A DNA stretch of 64,000 bases from Sphingomonas sp. NFR04 (GTDB lineage: Bacteria; Pseudomonadota; Alphaproteobacteria; Sphingomonadales; Sphingomonadaceae), in assembly GCF_900114095.1 (NCBI RefSeq), contig NZ_FORV01000007.1, positions 124,001 through 188,000 of the forward strand. The letters are read 5' to 3'. Of this stretch, positions 25,902-34,481 are shown piece by piece (the first letter of the stretch is position 1; every line of letters begins with the position of its first letter). Under the pieces are notes generated by a model that was not told the DNA's origin, did not search any database, and saw only the letters and a program-made list of their open reading frames with translations. The position numbers and the translations under genes are program-made.

Positions 25902-26870
25902 TTAGTCGATGCGGTGTTCGCCCTTCACCCAGCGCACCGTGCCCGAGCTGGCGCGCATCACCACGCTCTCGGTGGTCATCTTGCCCTTCACCCGCTTCAC
26001 GCCGGCGAGCAGCGAGCCGTCGGTGACGCCGGTCGCCGCGAAGATGCAGTCGCCCTTGGCGAGTTCCTCGAGCACATAGACCTTGTCGAGATCCTCGATG
26101 CCCCACTTCGCCGCGCGGGCGCGCTCGTCGTCGTTGCGAAAGACGAGACGGCCCTGGAACTGGCCGCCGACGCAGCGCAGCGCCGCACAGGCGAGCACGC
26201 CCTCGGGTGCACCGCCCTGCCCCATGTACACATCGATGGTGGTCGTCGGATCGGTGGTGGCGATCACGCCCGCCACGTCGCCGTCGGGGATCAGCATGAT
26301 GCCGCAGCCGATGCCGCGCAGTTCGGCGATCAGCTTCTCGTGGCGCGGGCGATCGAGCACGCAGGCGATGATCTCGCTCGGCTTCACGCCCTTGGCGGCG
26401 GCGATCGCCTCGACATTCTCGGTCGGGGTCTTGGTGAGGTCGATCACGCCCTGCGGATAGCCCGGGCCGACCGCGATCTTGTCCATGTACACGTCGGGCG
26501 CGTTGAGCAGGTTGCCCTCCTCCGCCACCGCCAGCACCGCCAGCGCGTTCGGGCCGGCCTTGGCGGTGATCGTGGTGCCTTCCAGCGGATCGAGCGCGAT
26601 GTCGATCTTCGGGCCCTTGCCGATCGCGGAGCCCACCTTCTCGCCGATATAGAGCATCGGCGCCTCGTCGCGCTCGCCCTCGCCGATCACCACGGTGCCG
26701 TCCATGTAGAGCTGATTGAGCGCCTCGCGCATCGCCTCGACGGCGGCGGCATCGGCGGCCTTCTCGTCGCCGCGGCCTACCAGGCTGGAGGCGGAGATCG
26801 CCGCCGCTTCGGTGACGCGCACCATTTCGAGCACGAGGACACGGTCGAGAACATGGCTTGCGTTCGGCAT
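25902..26870 (-). CDS. glpX: Class II fructose-1,6-bisphosphatase
   Basis: A 322-residue GlpX-type enzyme. The metal-binding motifs GEGERDEAPML (63-73) and DPLEGTT (94-100) are intact, and the C-terminal GVTDGSLLAGVKR block is present. It hydrolyses fructose 1,6-bisphosphate in gluconeogenesis. In Alphaproteobacteria glpX is often next to hom; here hom is about 940 bases upstream on the same strand, with two small opposite-strand genes between. Confidence 0.95.
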   Translation of the reverse strand: MPNASHVLDRVLVLEMVRVTEAAAISASSLVGRGDEKAADAAAVEAMREALNQLYMDGTVVIGEGERDEAPMLYIGEKVGSAIGKGPKIDIALDPLEGTTITAKAGPNALAVLAVAEEGNLLNAPDVYMDKIAVGPGYPQGVIDLTKTPTENVEAIAAAKGVKPSEIIACVLDRPRHEKLIAELRGIGCGIMLIPDGDVAGVIATTDPTTTIDVYMGQGGAPEGVLACAALRCVGGQFQGRLVFRNDDERARAAKWGIEDLDKVYVLEELAKGDCIFAATGVTDGSLLAGVKRVKGKMTTESVVMRASSGTVRWVKGEHRID

Positions 26871-27027
26871 CGGCTGGGGATTCCCTTTACGATTTGTGCA
26901 CCGCGATAGGGGGCCGGTTCCGCCCTGTCGAGCGGTGCTAGCGTTGTCAGGCCTTACGCCAAAGACCTTTAGTGATTCACGCCGAGCTTTGGGTTATGAT
27001 TGCGTGGAATGGCGGGGGATTGACACG

Positions 27028-27384
27028 ATGTTGCTGCCCATATTGCTGCTGGTTGCCCAACAAGATGCCGTGTCAACGCTGCTGGCGGACTATCGCGCGC
27101 GGACGCAGGCAGAAATTCCATGTCGAACGCCCGCGGACCAGAGCGAGATCGTCGTCTGTTCGCGTCGCGAAGCAGACCGGTATCGGGTTTCCTTCGTCAC
27201 CCCCGATCTTGGCAAGGATTCCGATGCGGCGCGGCTCAACCGGCTGATCGGCGATCCCGTCCAGCAGGGCATCACGCCCTGCGGCGAAGGCGCATTCACG
27301 GTGAAATGTGGCGCGGTGGGGCTCACCGCCACCATGGGCATGGACGGCACGGCCAAGGTGCAGCGGCGCGAACTCGCGCCCTGA
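27028..27384 (+). CDS. Small exported protein of unknown function
   Basis: A 118-residue protein with a short hydrophobic N-terminus (MLLPILLLVAQQ) that could be a weak signal peptide. The body has four cysteines, in EIPCRT, IVVCSRR, ITPCGEG and VKCGAVG, which could form two disulfides in the periplasm. The pattern C-x9-EIVVC-x-RR recurs in sphingomonad hypothetical proteins that I recognise only as a family without function. GGCGGGGG lies upstream of the ATG. It is divergent from glpX. Confidence 0.65.
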   Translation: MLLPILLLVAQQDAVSTLLADYRARTQAEIPCRTPADQSEIVVCSRREADRYRVSFVTPDLGKDSDAARLNRLIGDPVQQGITPCGEGAFTVKCGAVGLTATMGMDGTAKVQRRELAP

Positions 27385-27463
27385 ACGCGGCAAACAGAAT
27401 GCAGGGCTGCGCAACCAGCCACGCAACGGCGCGTTGCTTTGTCGGAACACGACAGGAGGGCGT

Positions 27464-27793
27464 ATGTTGTTGATTGCATTGGCGCTTCATAGCGCCACCA
27501 TGGCCGGCAAGATGCGTACGGTGGCAGTGGCACCGCCGCGCGTGGTGCGTGCGACGCTCAAACGGTCGGCGCGGCCGCACCCGCACCTTTCGCCGCTGAT
27601 CAGCGCATGCGACATCGATCGCGACTGCGGGGCCCGCCAGGCGCGTAGCCACTTTCGCCTGACGGGCACGCAGGAGCCGCTGGTCGACCGCAAGCTCGAG
27701 ATGGTCCGCGCCGCGCAAGGACCGAGTTGCAACCGCACCGGCATGCCGGTGTGCCCCGGCAGCGGGCAGCAGTTGCTCAAGCTGAGCTACTGA
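27464..27793 (+). CDS. Small protein of unknown function
   Basis: A 109-residue protein with a short hydrophobic start (MLLIALALHSATMAG), a basic middle and a C-terminal part with four cysteines (SACDIDRDCG, SCNRTGMPVCPG). The strongest support is the ribosome site ACAGGAGGG, seven bases before the ATG. The cysteine spacing suggests an exported disulfide-bonded domain. No homolog is recognised. It follows the 118-residue gene by 79 bases on the same strand and converges on hom. Confidence 0.55.
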   Translation: MLLIALALHSATMAGKMRTVAVAPPRVVRATLKRSARPHPHLSPLISACDIDRDCGARQARSHFRLTGTQEPLVDRKLEMVRAAQGPSCNRTGMPVCPGSGQQLLKLSY

Positions 27794-27809
27794 GCCGCCG
27801 CCACGCAGC

Positions 27810-29102
27810 TCATGCGTCGAGAATGTGCATCCACATCGGCTCGCCGGTGAGGCTCTGCGATCCCCGCAGCTTTTCCAGTGCCTGGGCGATGCTCCGCTCC
27901 GGCGCCTCGTGCGTGACGATCGCGACCAATGCGCTGCCGTCCGGGCTCACGCCGCGCTGGATCAGGCTCTCGATCGAGACACCCGCATCGCGCATCGCCG
28001 CCGCAATCTCCGCCAGCACGCCGACGCGGTCCGCGACGGTAAACCGCACATAGGAACGCCCGCGCCGCTCGCCGCTGTCCGCCGCAGGCTGGGATACCAG
28101 CGCCGTCGCCGGCATCGCATAAGGCGGGCCGAATTCGCCGCGGGCGATATCGATCAGGTCGGCAACCACTGCGCTTGCCGTCGGGCCGTCGCCGGCACCC
28201 GCGCCCTGGAACAGCAGCCGGCCGACGAAATTGCCTTCCGCCACCACCGCATTGGTCGATCCGGTGACATGCGCCAGCGGATGGCCGAGCGGCACGAGAT
28301 GGGCATGGACGCGCTGGAACAGCCCATGCGCACCCGCATCGGCGATGCCGAGCAGCCGCACGCGATAGCCGAGCGTCGCCGCCTCGGCGATGTCCGCCGC
28401 CAGGATGTGGCGAATGCCGCTTGCCTTGAGGTCAGCGAAGGCCGGCTGGGTACCGAAGGCGATGCTGGCGAGGATCGACAGCTTGTGCGCCGCGTCGATG
28501 CCGTCGATGTCGAAGGTGGGGTCGGCCTCGGCATAGCCCAGCGCCTGCGCCTCGGCGAGGATCTCGGCGAAGTCGCGGCCCTCGGCTTCCATCTTCGACA
28601 GGATGAAATTGCAGGTGCCGTTGAGGATGCCGTAGACACGGGCAATCTCGTTCGCAGCAGCGCCTTCGCGCAGCCCCTTGATCACCGGCACGCCGCCCGC
28701 CACCGCAGCTTCGAACTTGAGCGCGACCTGCGCGCCTTCCGCGGCTTCCGCCAGTTCGAGCCCGTGATGCGCGATCATCGCCTTGTTGGCGGTGACGAAG
28801 CTCTTGTTGGCGCCCAGCGCCGCGCGGGCGAGCGCCAGCGCCGGGCCGTCCGACCCGCCGACCAGCTCCACCACCACATCGGCCTTGGCATGGCGCGCCA
28901 GTTCGACGGGATCGTCGACCCAGTCGAAGCGCGACAGATCGATGCCGCGATCCTTGGTGCGATCACGGGCGGAAACGGCGACCACCTCAATGGGGCGCCC
29001 CGCGCGACGGCTGATCAGCTCGGCATTGGCGTCGAGCAGGCGAATCACGCCGCCGCCCACCGTACCGAGCCCCGCCAGTGCCACGCGCAACGCTTCCGCC
29101 AT
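27810..29102 (-). CDS. hom: Homoserine dehydrogenase
   Basis: A 430-residue monofunctional enzyme. The NAD(P)-binding GLGTVGGGV is at residues 11-19, the catalytic domain has GILNGTCNFIL and the conserved EAQALGYAEADPTFDIDG signature, and a C-terminal ACT domain (about 350-425) provides feedback regulation, probably by threonine. It reduces aspartate semialdehyde to homoserine, the branch to Met, Thr and Ile. No aspartokinase fusion is present. Confidence 0.96.
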   Translation of the reverse strand: MAEALRVALAGLGTVGGGVIRLLDANAELISRRAGRPIEVVAVSARDRTKDRGIDLSRFDWVDDPVELARHAKADVVVELVGGSDGPALALARAALGANKSFVTANKAMIAHHGLELAEAAEGAQVALKFEAAVAGGVPVIKGLREGAAANEIARVYGILNGTCNFILSKMEAEGRDFAEILAEAQALGYAEADPTFDIDGIDAAHKLSILASIAFGTQPAFADLKASGIRHILAADIAEAATLGYRVRLLGIADAGAHGLFQRVHAHLVPLGHPLAHVTGSTNAVVAEGNFVGRLLFQGAGAGDGPTASAVVADLIDIARGEFGPPYAMPATALVSQPAADSGERRGRSYVRFTVADRVGVLAEIAAAMRDAGVSIESLIQRGVSPDGSALVAIVTHEAPERSIAQALEKLRGSQSLTGEPMWMHILDA

Positions 29103-29235
29103 TCCTCGTTCCTTTAAAACTCTACAGCAAGACGGCGGCAGAGCCTTCGCTCGACCGCCGCCTGCCGTCCCTAGCGCCTCTCCTTCCTAGAAGGAAAGAC
29201 AGATTTTGTCGCGCGCGAGCACCACCACGCGCTGT

Positions 29236-30186
29236 TTATTTCTTGATCAGCCCGATCTCGACCAGCCGCTCGTGCAGATAATCATGCGCGGTGATCGGCT
29301 CCGGGTACCGGTTCGGGTTCTCCGCGCTCACGCAGCCGGGCAGCGTCTTGATCAGGAAATCGGGTGCCGGATGCAGGAAGAACGGCATCGAATAGCGCGA
29401 ATGGCCGCGGCGCTCGGCCGGAGGGTTGACCACGCGGTGCGTGGTCGAGGGCAGCACATGGTTGGTCAGCCGCTGCAGCATGTCGCCGACGTTGATCACC
29501 ATCGCACCTTCGGGAGGCTTCACCGCCAGCCACTTGCCGTCGCGGTCGAGCAGTTCCAGCCCGGCTTCCTCGGCACCGAGCAGCAGCGTGATCAGGTTGA
29601 TGTCCTCATGCGCGCCCGCGCGGACCTCGGGCGCGTCGGCGGCGACCGGCGGATAGTGGAGCAGGCGCAGCACCGAATTGCCGTCCTTCACCGCCGGGTC
29701 GAACCAGTCGGGCGCGAGGCCAAGATAGCGCGCCACGGCCGAGAGCAGCTTGTCGCCCGCCGTGTCGAAGGCGGCGAACAGCTCGATGAAGGTCTCGCGG
29801 AATCCTTCGGGCTGGTTCGGCCAGACGTTCGGCGCCATCACGTCGCCGAAGCGATGCCCGGCGGCCAGCTCGCGGCCGATATGCCAGAATTCCTTGAGGT
29901 CGACATGGGTCGCGCCCTTGGCGATCTCGGTCTTGAACGGGGTATAGCCGCGCGCGCCGCCGCCGCCGGGCAGGAAATAGCTACGCTTCTCCTCCTCGGG
30001 CAGCTCGAAGAACGCCTTGGTCAGCGCCCAGGCGCGCGCGATGAGCTCCTGCGGCACGCCGTGATCGCGCACCACGGCGAAGCCGAAGCGCTGGAACGAG
30101 CCGCCGAACGCCTGGGCAAAGCCCTCCGGATCGCTGGCCTGGTCCTTCAGCGAAAGCGCCGGGATTTCGGCGAGGGTATCCAACAT
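29236..30186 (-). CDS. Isopenicillin N synthase-like 2-oxoglutarate/Fe(II) oxygenase
   Basis: A 316-residue double-stranded beta-helix dioxygenase. The iron triad is H193-x-D195 in GAHEDINL and H250 in STTHRVVNPP; R264 and S266 in RYS bind the 2-oxoglutarate carboxylate. The N-terminal DIOX_N domain is present (FGFAVVRDHGV). The ATG at 30186 has GGAG about 9 bases upstream and is preferred to a TTG at 30204. Substrates in this family range from small metabolites to antibiotics precursors; none can be assigned. Confidence 0.9.
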   Translation of the reverse strand: MLDTLAEIPALSLKDQASDPEGFAQAFGGSFQRFGFAVVRDHGVPQELIARAWALTKAFFELPEEEKRSYFLPGGGGARGYTPFKTEIAKGATHVDLKEFWHIGRELAAGHRFGDVMAPNVWPNQPEGFRETFIELFAAFDTAGDKLLSAVARYLGLAPDWFDPAVKDGNSVLRLLHYPPVAADAPEVRAGAHEDINLITLLLGAEEAGLELLDRDGKWLAVKPPEGAMVINVGDMLQRLTNHVLPSTTHRVVNPPAERRGHSRYSMPFFLHPAPDFLIKTLPGCVSAENPNRYPEPITAHDYLHERLVEIGLIKK

Positions 30187-30285
30187 CACAGTCTCCGAAC
30201 GCAAAAACCGGCGGTTAGTCCCGCCACCACCGGCCCCACAAGCCTGGGAAGATTCCCAATGGCCGGCGCCCTGTCCCGATCGGGA

Positions 30286-30771
30286 TCAGCGGCCGACCTG
30301 CATCAGCCCCTTGGTCTTGGCATCGCCGCTCGCGCTGAGCTGGAGCGCGAAGGGCTGGCCGTCATCGGTGGTGCCGATCAGGTTATCGTCCTTGGTCGTC
30401 ACCTTGAAGCCCTGCTTGGTCATGTTGTCGCGAAACCAGTCGCGCACCACCGTGGGTGCTGCCGGGCTCTCGAACTCGACGATGACCTGGCCATCCTTGT
30501 CGCCCTGGTTGTCGTTGACCTTCAGGTTCTTCAGCGTCGAACCAGGATAGAGCGTCACCCCGTCGATGTCGAAATTCTTCGCGTCGAGCGGCATCTTCGG
30601 CAGCGTGATCGAGCCCTGGATGCCCGGCGCCTTGATCTGGATCCGGCCGTTGGCGTCGGTGGAGATGACGCTGTTGCCGTCGCTGTCGTTGCCGTCGAAG
30701 TTGATGTTCGCGCTGCCATGACACGCGGCGAGTGCGATCGGCAGCAACAGGGGTGCGAAACGGCGATTCAT
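30286..30771 (-). CDS. Lipoprotein of unknown function
   Basis: A 161-residue predicted lipoprotein (MNRRFAPLLLPIALAAC, Cys17). The mature part opens with an Asn/Asp-rich segment SANINFDGNDSDGNS, then a beta-rich repeat-like region (IQIKAPGIQGSITLPKMPLDAKNFDIDG) and an alpha/beta C-terminal part with VVRDWFRDNMTKQGFKV. The central part resembles membrane-anchored adhesin-like DUF proteins, but I do not recognise the family. It is divergent from the MFS gene by about 100 bases. Confidence 0.7.
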   Translation of the reverse strand: MNRRFAPLLLPIALAACHGSANINFDGNDSDGNSVISTDANGRIQIKAPGIQGSITLPKMPLDAKNFDIDGVTLYPGSTLKNLKVNDNQGDKDGQVIVEFESPAAPTVVRDWFRDNMTKQGFKVTTKDDNLIGTTDDGQPFALQLSASGDAKTKGLMQVGR

Positions 30772-30875
30772 GCGGATACTCCTGCGGCGGTTGCACATCG
30801 CAATGTTGTTGCGCGGGCATCCACGTCAACCGGAAAAAGGGTGACGTTGGGGAAGGCTTGGGCCATGAGCCGGGC

Positions 30876-32111
30876 ATGAACGCCCCGCACCTGAGCACCG
30901 CCGCCACCGGCCAGGCGCCGCTGCGCTTCGCCGAGTTCGTCGCCCTTGCCGCGGCGCTGATGGCGCTGACCGCGATCGGCATCGATTCGATGCTCCCCGC
31001 CCTCCCGGCGATCGGCACCAGCCTGGGCGTGGAATCGGCCAATCATCGCCAGTTCGTGATTACCGCCTTTCTGGTCGGCTTCGGCACGGCGCAGCTGCTC
31101 TACGGGCCGCTCTCGGATCGATTCGGCCGCCGCCCGGTGCTGATGATCGCGCTGGCCAGCTATGTGCTGACCAGCGGCGTCGCGGCGATCTCGGGCAGCT
31201 TCACGCTGCTGCTGGTCGCCCGCGTGGCGATGGGCACGGCGGCGGCGGGATCGCGGGTCATCACCGTCGCGCTGGTGCGCGATTGCTATGCCGGGCGGGC
31301 AATGGCGCGGGTGATGAGCCTGGTGTTCATCATCTTCATGGCCGCGCCGATCTTCGCGCCGACGCTGGGGCAGATCGTCCTCGCCGCGGGCGGATCGTGG
31401 CGGACGATCTTCTGGGGCATCGGCGGGGTCGGCGGGCTGGCGCTGCTGTGGTTCGCCACGCGCATGCCGGAAACGCTCGCCGCCGATGCCCGCCAGTCGC
31501 TGGTGCCCGCCCGGGTGCTCGCCGACTATGGGGTGATGCTGCGCGACCGCGCGGCGGTCGGCTACACCATCGCCACCGCGCTGCTCTCCGGCGCGCTGTT
31601 CGGCTTTATCGGATCGGTGCAGCAGGTGATGGCCGACGTCTTCCACCGGCCCGATCTGCTGACCACCATCTTCGCCGGGGTGGCGGGGACGATGGCGGTG
31701 GGATCGTTCCTCAACGCACGGATCGTGATGCGGCTGGGCATGCGGATGATCTCGCACACCGCCGTCAGCCTGCTCACGCTGATCGCGGCCCTGCACCTCG
31801 CCGTGACGGTGCTGGGGCTGGAGACGCTTTGGAGCTTCGCCGCGCTGCAGGCGCTGATGATGGCGTGCTTCGGCCTCGCCACGTCCAACTTCTCGGCGAT
31901 GGCGATGGAGAAGATGGGCGCAATCGCCGGCACCGCCTCCAGCCTGCAGGGCTTCGTCACCACCATCGTCGGCGCGCTGATCGGGGCGGCGATCGGCCAG
32001 GCCTTCGATGGCACCACCATCCCCCTGTATAGTGGTTTTCTGCTGATGGGTGCGCTCTCGCTCGTGGTAGTAGCGGTGACGGAACGCGGACGGATGTTCC
32101 GCCCGAGCTGA
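30876..32111 (+). CDS. MFS multidrug transporter, Bcr/CflA type
   Basis: A 411-residue twelve-helix DHA1 transporter. Motif A is GPLSDRFGRRPVLM after helix 2, and the first helix carries IGIDSMLPALPAIG with the aspartate typical of Bcr/CflA exporters. VALVRDCYAGRAMARVMS follows helix 4. It would expel drugs by proton antiport. The ATG at 30876 is chosen because upstream in-frame residues are not hydrophobic or conserved. Confidence 0.9.
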   Translation: MNAPHLSTAATGQAPLRFAEFVALAAALMALTAIGIDSMLPALPAIGTSLGVESANHRQFVITAFLVGFGTAQLLYGPLSDRFGRRPVLMIALASYVLTSGVAAISGSFTLLLVARVAMGTAAAGSRVITVALVRDCYAGRAMARVMSLVFIIFMAAPIFAPTLGQIVLAAGGSWRTIFWGIGGVGGLALLWFATRMPETLAADARQSLVPARVLADYGVMLRDRAAVGYTIATALLSGALFGFIGSVQQVMADVFHRPDLLTTIFAGVAGTMAVGSFLNARIVMRLGMRMISHTAVSLLTLIAALHLAVTVLGLETLWSFAALQALMMACFGLATSNFSAMAMEKMGAIAGTASSLQGFVTTIVGALIGAAIGQAFDGTTIPLYSGFLLMGALSLVVVAVTERGRMFRPS

Positions 32112-32190
32112 GTCGGAACGCAGCCGGGGCCAGCGCCGTTGCGCATTCGAACCCCGGCGATCCCCGCCGGGCCAGTGATGAGGTTTGGCG

Positions 32191-32532
32191 ATGAGCGGCA
32201 CCCAGGGTCCCAGCGACGACGTGTATGACGCGGAAGGCTATGACGAGAGCCAGCGCGCCGAAATTCTCGAAGTGACGGGCGACGGGCCGGACGACGGCGC
32301 GCTGCTGACCGACCTCAACCCCGATCTCGGCGGCAGCGAGGACGACGACGACGATCTCGACGAACTGTCGATGGCGGACGACGAGATCGGCGAGGAAGAC
32401 GACGACGCCGACGAGGATGAGGACGACCTCGACGAGGACGACATCCAGGACGATTTCGACGACGACGATGTCGACGAGGACGATCTCGACGAAGAACTCG
32501 ACGATCCGGACGACGTCGCGCTGCGCCCCTGA
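32191..32532 (+). CDS. Very acidic, probably disordered protein
   Basis: A 113-residue protein in which residues 50-108 are almost only Asp, Glu and Leu/Ile/Val (for example DDDDDLDEL and EEDDDADEDEDDL). No signal, membrane segment or cysteine. The N-terminal 45 residues (SDDVYDAEGYDESQRAEILEVTGDG) are more complex and likely the conserved portion. GAGG lies nine bases before the ATG. The composition suggests a cation-buffering or DNA-mimic role, but this is speculation. It stands alone between the MFS gene and the exbD-like gene. Confidence 0.65.
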   Translation: MSGTQGPSDDVYDAEGYDESQRAEILEVTGDGPDDGALLTDLNPDLGGSEDDDDDLDELSMADDEIGEEDDDADEDEDDLDEDDIQDDFDDDDVDEDDLDEELDDPDDVALRP

Positions 32533-32603
32533 CCTTCGGCCGAGGGCGCGCGGCCGATGCTGCGCGCCCTCGGCCGCCTCTTGCGAATGCCTCCCGGCTA
32601 TGA

Positions 32604-32622
32604 AATGGTACGTTATACCATT
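32604..32622. promoter_or_regulatory. Dyad operator upstream of the exbD-like gene
   Basis: A perfect 7-bp inverted repeat AATGGTA-CGTTA-TACCATT, AT-rich in GC-rich surroundings, ends 20 bases before the start codon of the ExbD gene. The TGGT-ACCA half sites resemble operators of GntR-type repressors, and the TATACC arm could be part of a -10 box. The cognate regulator is not in the window. Confidence 0.55.
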
Positions 32623-32642
32623 GCAGTGAAGGAGGAGAGGTC

Positions 32643-33047
32643 ATGCCCAAGTTCGTGTCCACCGCCGAGCCCCAGCCGTTCGGCGCGATCAACGTCACGC
32701 CGTTCATCGACGTGATGCTGGTGCTGCTGATCGTGATGATCCTCAGCATGCCGATGGCGACCCACAAGGTGCCGGTCGACCTGCCGCAGGGCGGGCCCGC
32801 CGCCACCGACGACGCGACGCACCGGCTGGCGATCGACAAGGCCGGCGCGCTGTTCTGGGACGGCACCCGCCTCGCCGACGCCGCGCTGCCGGCCAAGCTG
32901 GCGGGGCTGCGTAGCGATGCCGCGGTGCTCCAGCTGCAGACCGATCCGGAAGCCCGCTACGAACGCTTCGACGCCGTCCTCGCCGCGATCAAGCGCGCCA
33001 ACATCGTGAAGCTCGGTTTCGTCGGCAACCAGCCGCTGGCCGATTGA
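32643..33047 (+). CDS. ExbD/TolR family biopolymer transport protein (orphan)
   Basis: A 134-residue protein with a single N-terminal membrane helix after the signature INVTPFIDVMLVLLIVMIL. The aspartate in that helix (D23) is the conserved residue in the proton path of ExbBD/TolQR motors. A periplasmic domain follows (VDLPQG... to the end). An excellent ribosome site AAGGAGGAG lies five bases before the ATG. ExbD works with ExbB and TonB, but neither is near. Its isolation and own operator suggest it joins a motor encoded elsewhere. Confidence 0.88.
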   Translation: MPKFVSTAEPQPFGAINVTPFIDVMLVLLIVMILSMPMATHKVPVDLPQGGPAATDDATHRLAIDKAGALFWDGTRLADAALPAKLAGLRSDAAVLQLQTDPEARYERFDAVLAAIKRANIVKLGFVGNQPLAD

Positions 33048-33102
33048 GGAACCGGCGCATCCGGTGGCTCGTTCGCATGTTCCCGTTTTGGAAGAGACCC
33101 GG

Positions 33103-33735
33103 ATGCGCCTGACTTCTGCCCTGCTTGCCGCCTGTTCGCTCGCCGCCTGTTCCTCGGGACTTCCGCCCGCGGCCGACAACACGACCAACGTCGCGAGCAC
33201 CGCCGAGATCAACCAGACCGCGCCGGCAGCGACCGAGCTCGCGCCCGGCAACGAGCAGCTCGAACCGCTCGACCCGCCCGCCCCCGGCCAGCCGGGCGGC
33301 CTGCCCGACGACCGCACGCCGGTCAGCGAGGCCAAGTTCACCCCCGACAGCGCGCAGGGCGCGGCCAATGTTGTTCAGACCTATTATGCGCTGATCGAAA
33401 GCGGGCGGTACGACCAGGCCTGGGCGCTGTGGAGCGACGGCGGCAAGGCTTCGGGCGGCGATGCCAAGGCGTTTGCGGCGCGTTTCGCCCCCTATTCCGA
33501 ATATCACGCCAATGTCGGCGCGCCGGGGCAGATCGAGGCGGGCGCGGGCCAGCGCTACGTCACCGTGCCGGTGCAGGTCTATGCGCGCATCAAGGCGACG
33601 GGCAAACCCTTCTACCAGCTCGGCGAGGTCACGCTGCATCGCGCCGGCGACATCGACGGCGCCACGCCCGAGCAAAAGGCCTGGCACATCCGGGCGATCA
33701 AGTTCCAGGACGATCCGGGCAAGCCGGCCCAATAA
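33103..33735 (+). CDS. Lipoprotein of unknown function
   Basis: A 210-residue predicted lipoprotein. The start MRLTSALLAACSLAACSSG contains two candidate lipoboxes; Cys16 is the likelier acylation site. About 65 residues of Pro/Ala/Asn-rich linker follow, then a domain with AANVVQTYYALIESGRYDQAWALWSDGG, which resembles NTF2-like or DUF4440-like stress domains, and a final WHIRAIKFQDDPG strand. The ATG at 33103 is preferred to a GTG at 33064 that would spoil the signal. It starts 55 bases after exbD and may be co-transcribed. Confidence 0.72.
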   Translation: MRLTSALLAACSLAACSSGLPPAADNTTNVASTAEINQTAPAATELAPGNEQLEPLDPPAPGQPGGLPDDRTPVSEAKFTPDSAQGAANVVQTYYALIESGRYDQAWALWSDGGKASGGDAKAFAARFAPYSEYHANVGAPGQIEAGAGQRYVTVPVQVYARIKATGKPFYQLGEVTLHRAGDIDGATPEQKAWHIRAIKFQDDPGKPAQ

Positions 33736-33942
33736 TCAGCCGCCGATCACGTTTCGGAGCAGCGCCAGATCCTCGTTGTCGACCGGCTGCCCCAGTACAT
33801 CGGTGGCATTGTCGGTCGGCACGGCAGGTATATGCGACGTGCCGACGCCGGCGACGCTCACCGCCGTCCACAGCACCCCCGCCGCCCAGAGCAGTGCCGC
33901 CCAGCGGCTGCGAAACAGGGCGGAGGGGCGGCGCGGCAACAT
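33736..33942 (-). CDS. Small membrane protein of unknown function
   Basis: A 68-residue frame on the strand opposite its neighbours. It has one hydrophobic helix (RWAALLWAAGVLWTAVSVAGVG, about residues 13-34) after a basic N-terminus, then a polar tail. Support is moderate: it fills an otherwise empty gap exactly from the stop of the lipoprotein gene, has a start ATG with AGGG eight bases upstream and shows a positive-inside pattern. No named family is recognised. Confidence 0.5.
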   Translation of the reverse strand: MLPRRPSALFRSRWAALLWAAGVLWTAVSVAGVGTSHIPAVPTDNATDVLGQPVDNEDLALLRNVIGG

Positions 33943-34011
33943 GGCGCGGACCCTGCTCCCCTTTGGGTGAAGGTCGCGCTACGCTCCATGGTTACCGCCT
34001 GAGGATTCGTG

Positions 34012-34413
34012 ATGCCCCGCTTCTCCCGCCAGATCACCGCGACGCCTGCCGACATCGACGTGCTCGGCCACGTCAACAATGCCGTGTGGGTGGTGTGGAT
34101 CCAGGACATTGCGGTGGCGCATTGGGACAGCCTCGCCACGCCCGAGGAGCAGGCCGCCTATGTCTGGGTGATCACCCGGCACGAGATCGACTATCGCGGC
34201 AATGTCCGCGCGGGCGAGACGGTGACCGGCGAGACCTGGGTGCCCGAGCCGCCGCGCGGTGCCCGCTTCAACCGCCATGTCCGCTTCCTCGGGCAAGACG
34301 GCAAGGTGCGGGTGGAGGCGGTGACCAGCTGGGCGCTGCTCGACCGCGCTACCGGCCGGCTGCTGCGCGTCCCTGCCGAGCTCGGCGAGCGCTTCATCGA
34401 AGCGACGCGCTGA
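34012..34413 (+). CDS. Acyl-CoA thioesterase (4HBT hotdog fold)
   Basis: A 133-residue hotdog thioesterase. The ADIDVLGHVNNAVWVVWIQD block carries the catalytic aspartate and the HVNN motif of the YbgC/FadM-like subgroup, and TRHEIDYRGNVRAGETV is the following strand. It would hydrolyse acyl-CoA thioesters in the cytoplasm. A GAGGA site seven bases before the ATG at 34012 decides against the GTG three bases earlier. Confidence 0.9.
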   Translation: MPRFSRQITATPADIDVLGHVNNAVWVVWIQDIAVAHWDSLATPEEQAAYVWVITRHEIDYRGNVRAGETVTGETWVPEPPRGARFNRHVRFLGQDGKVRVEAVTSWALLDRATGRLLRVPAELGERFIEATR

Positions 34414-34481
34414 CAAAACGAGTCGCCCGAGCGACGAACGGTGGTTCGCGCCGCCACCGAAGTCGCGTAGGGTGCACCGCC

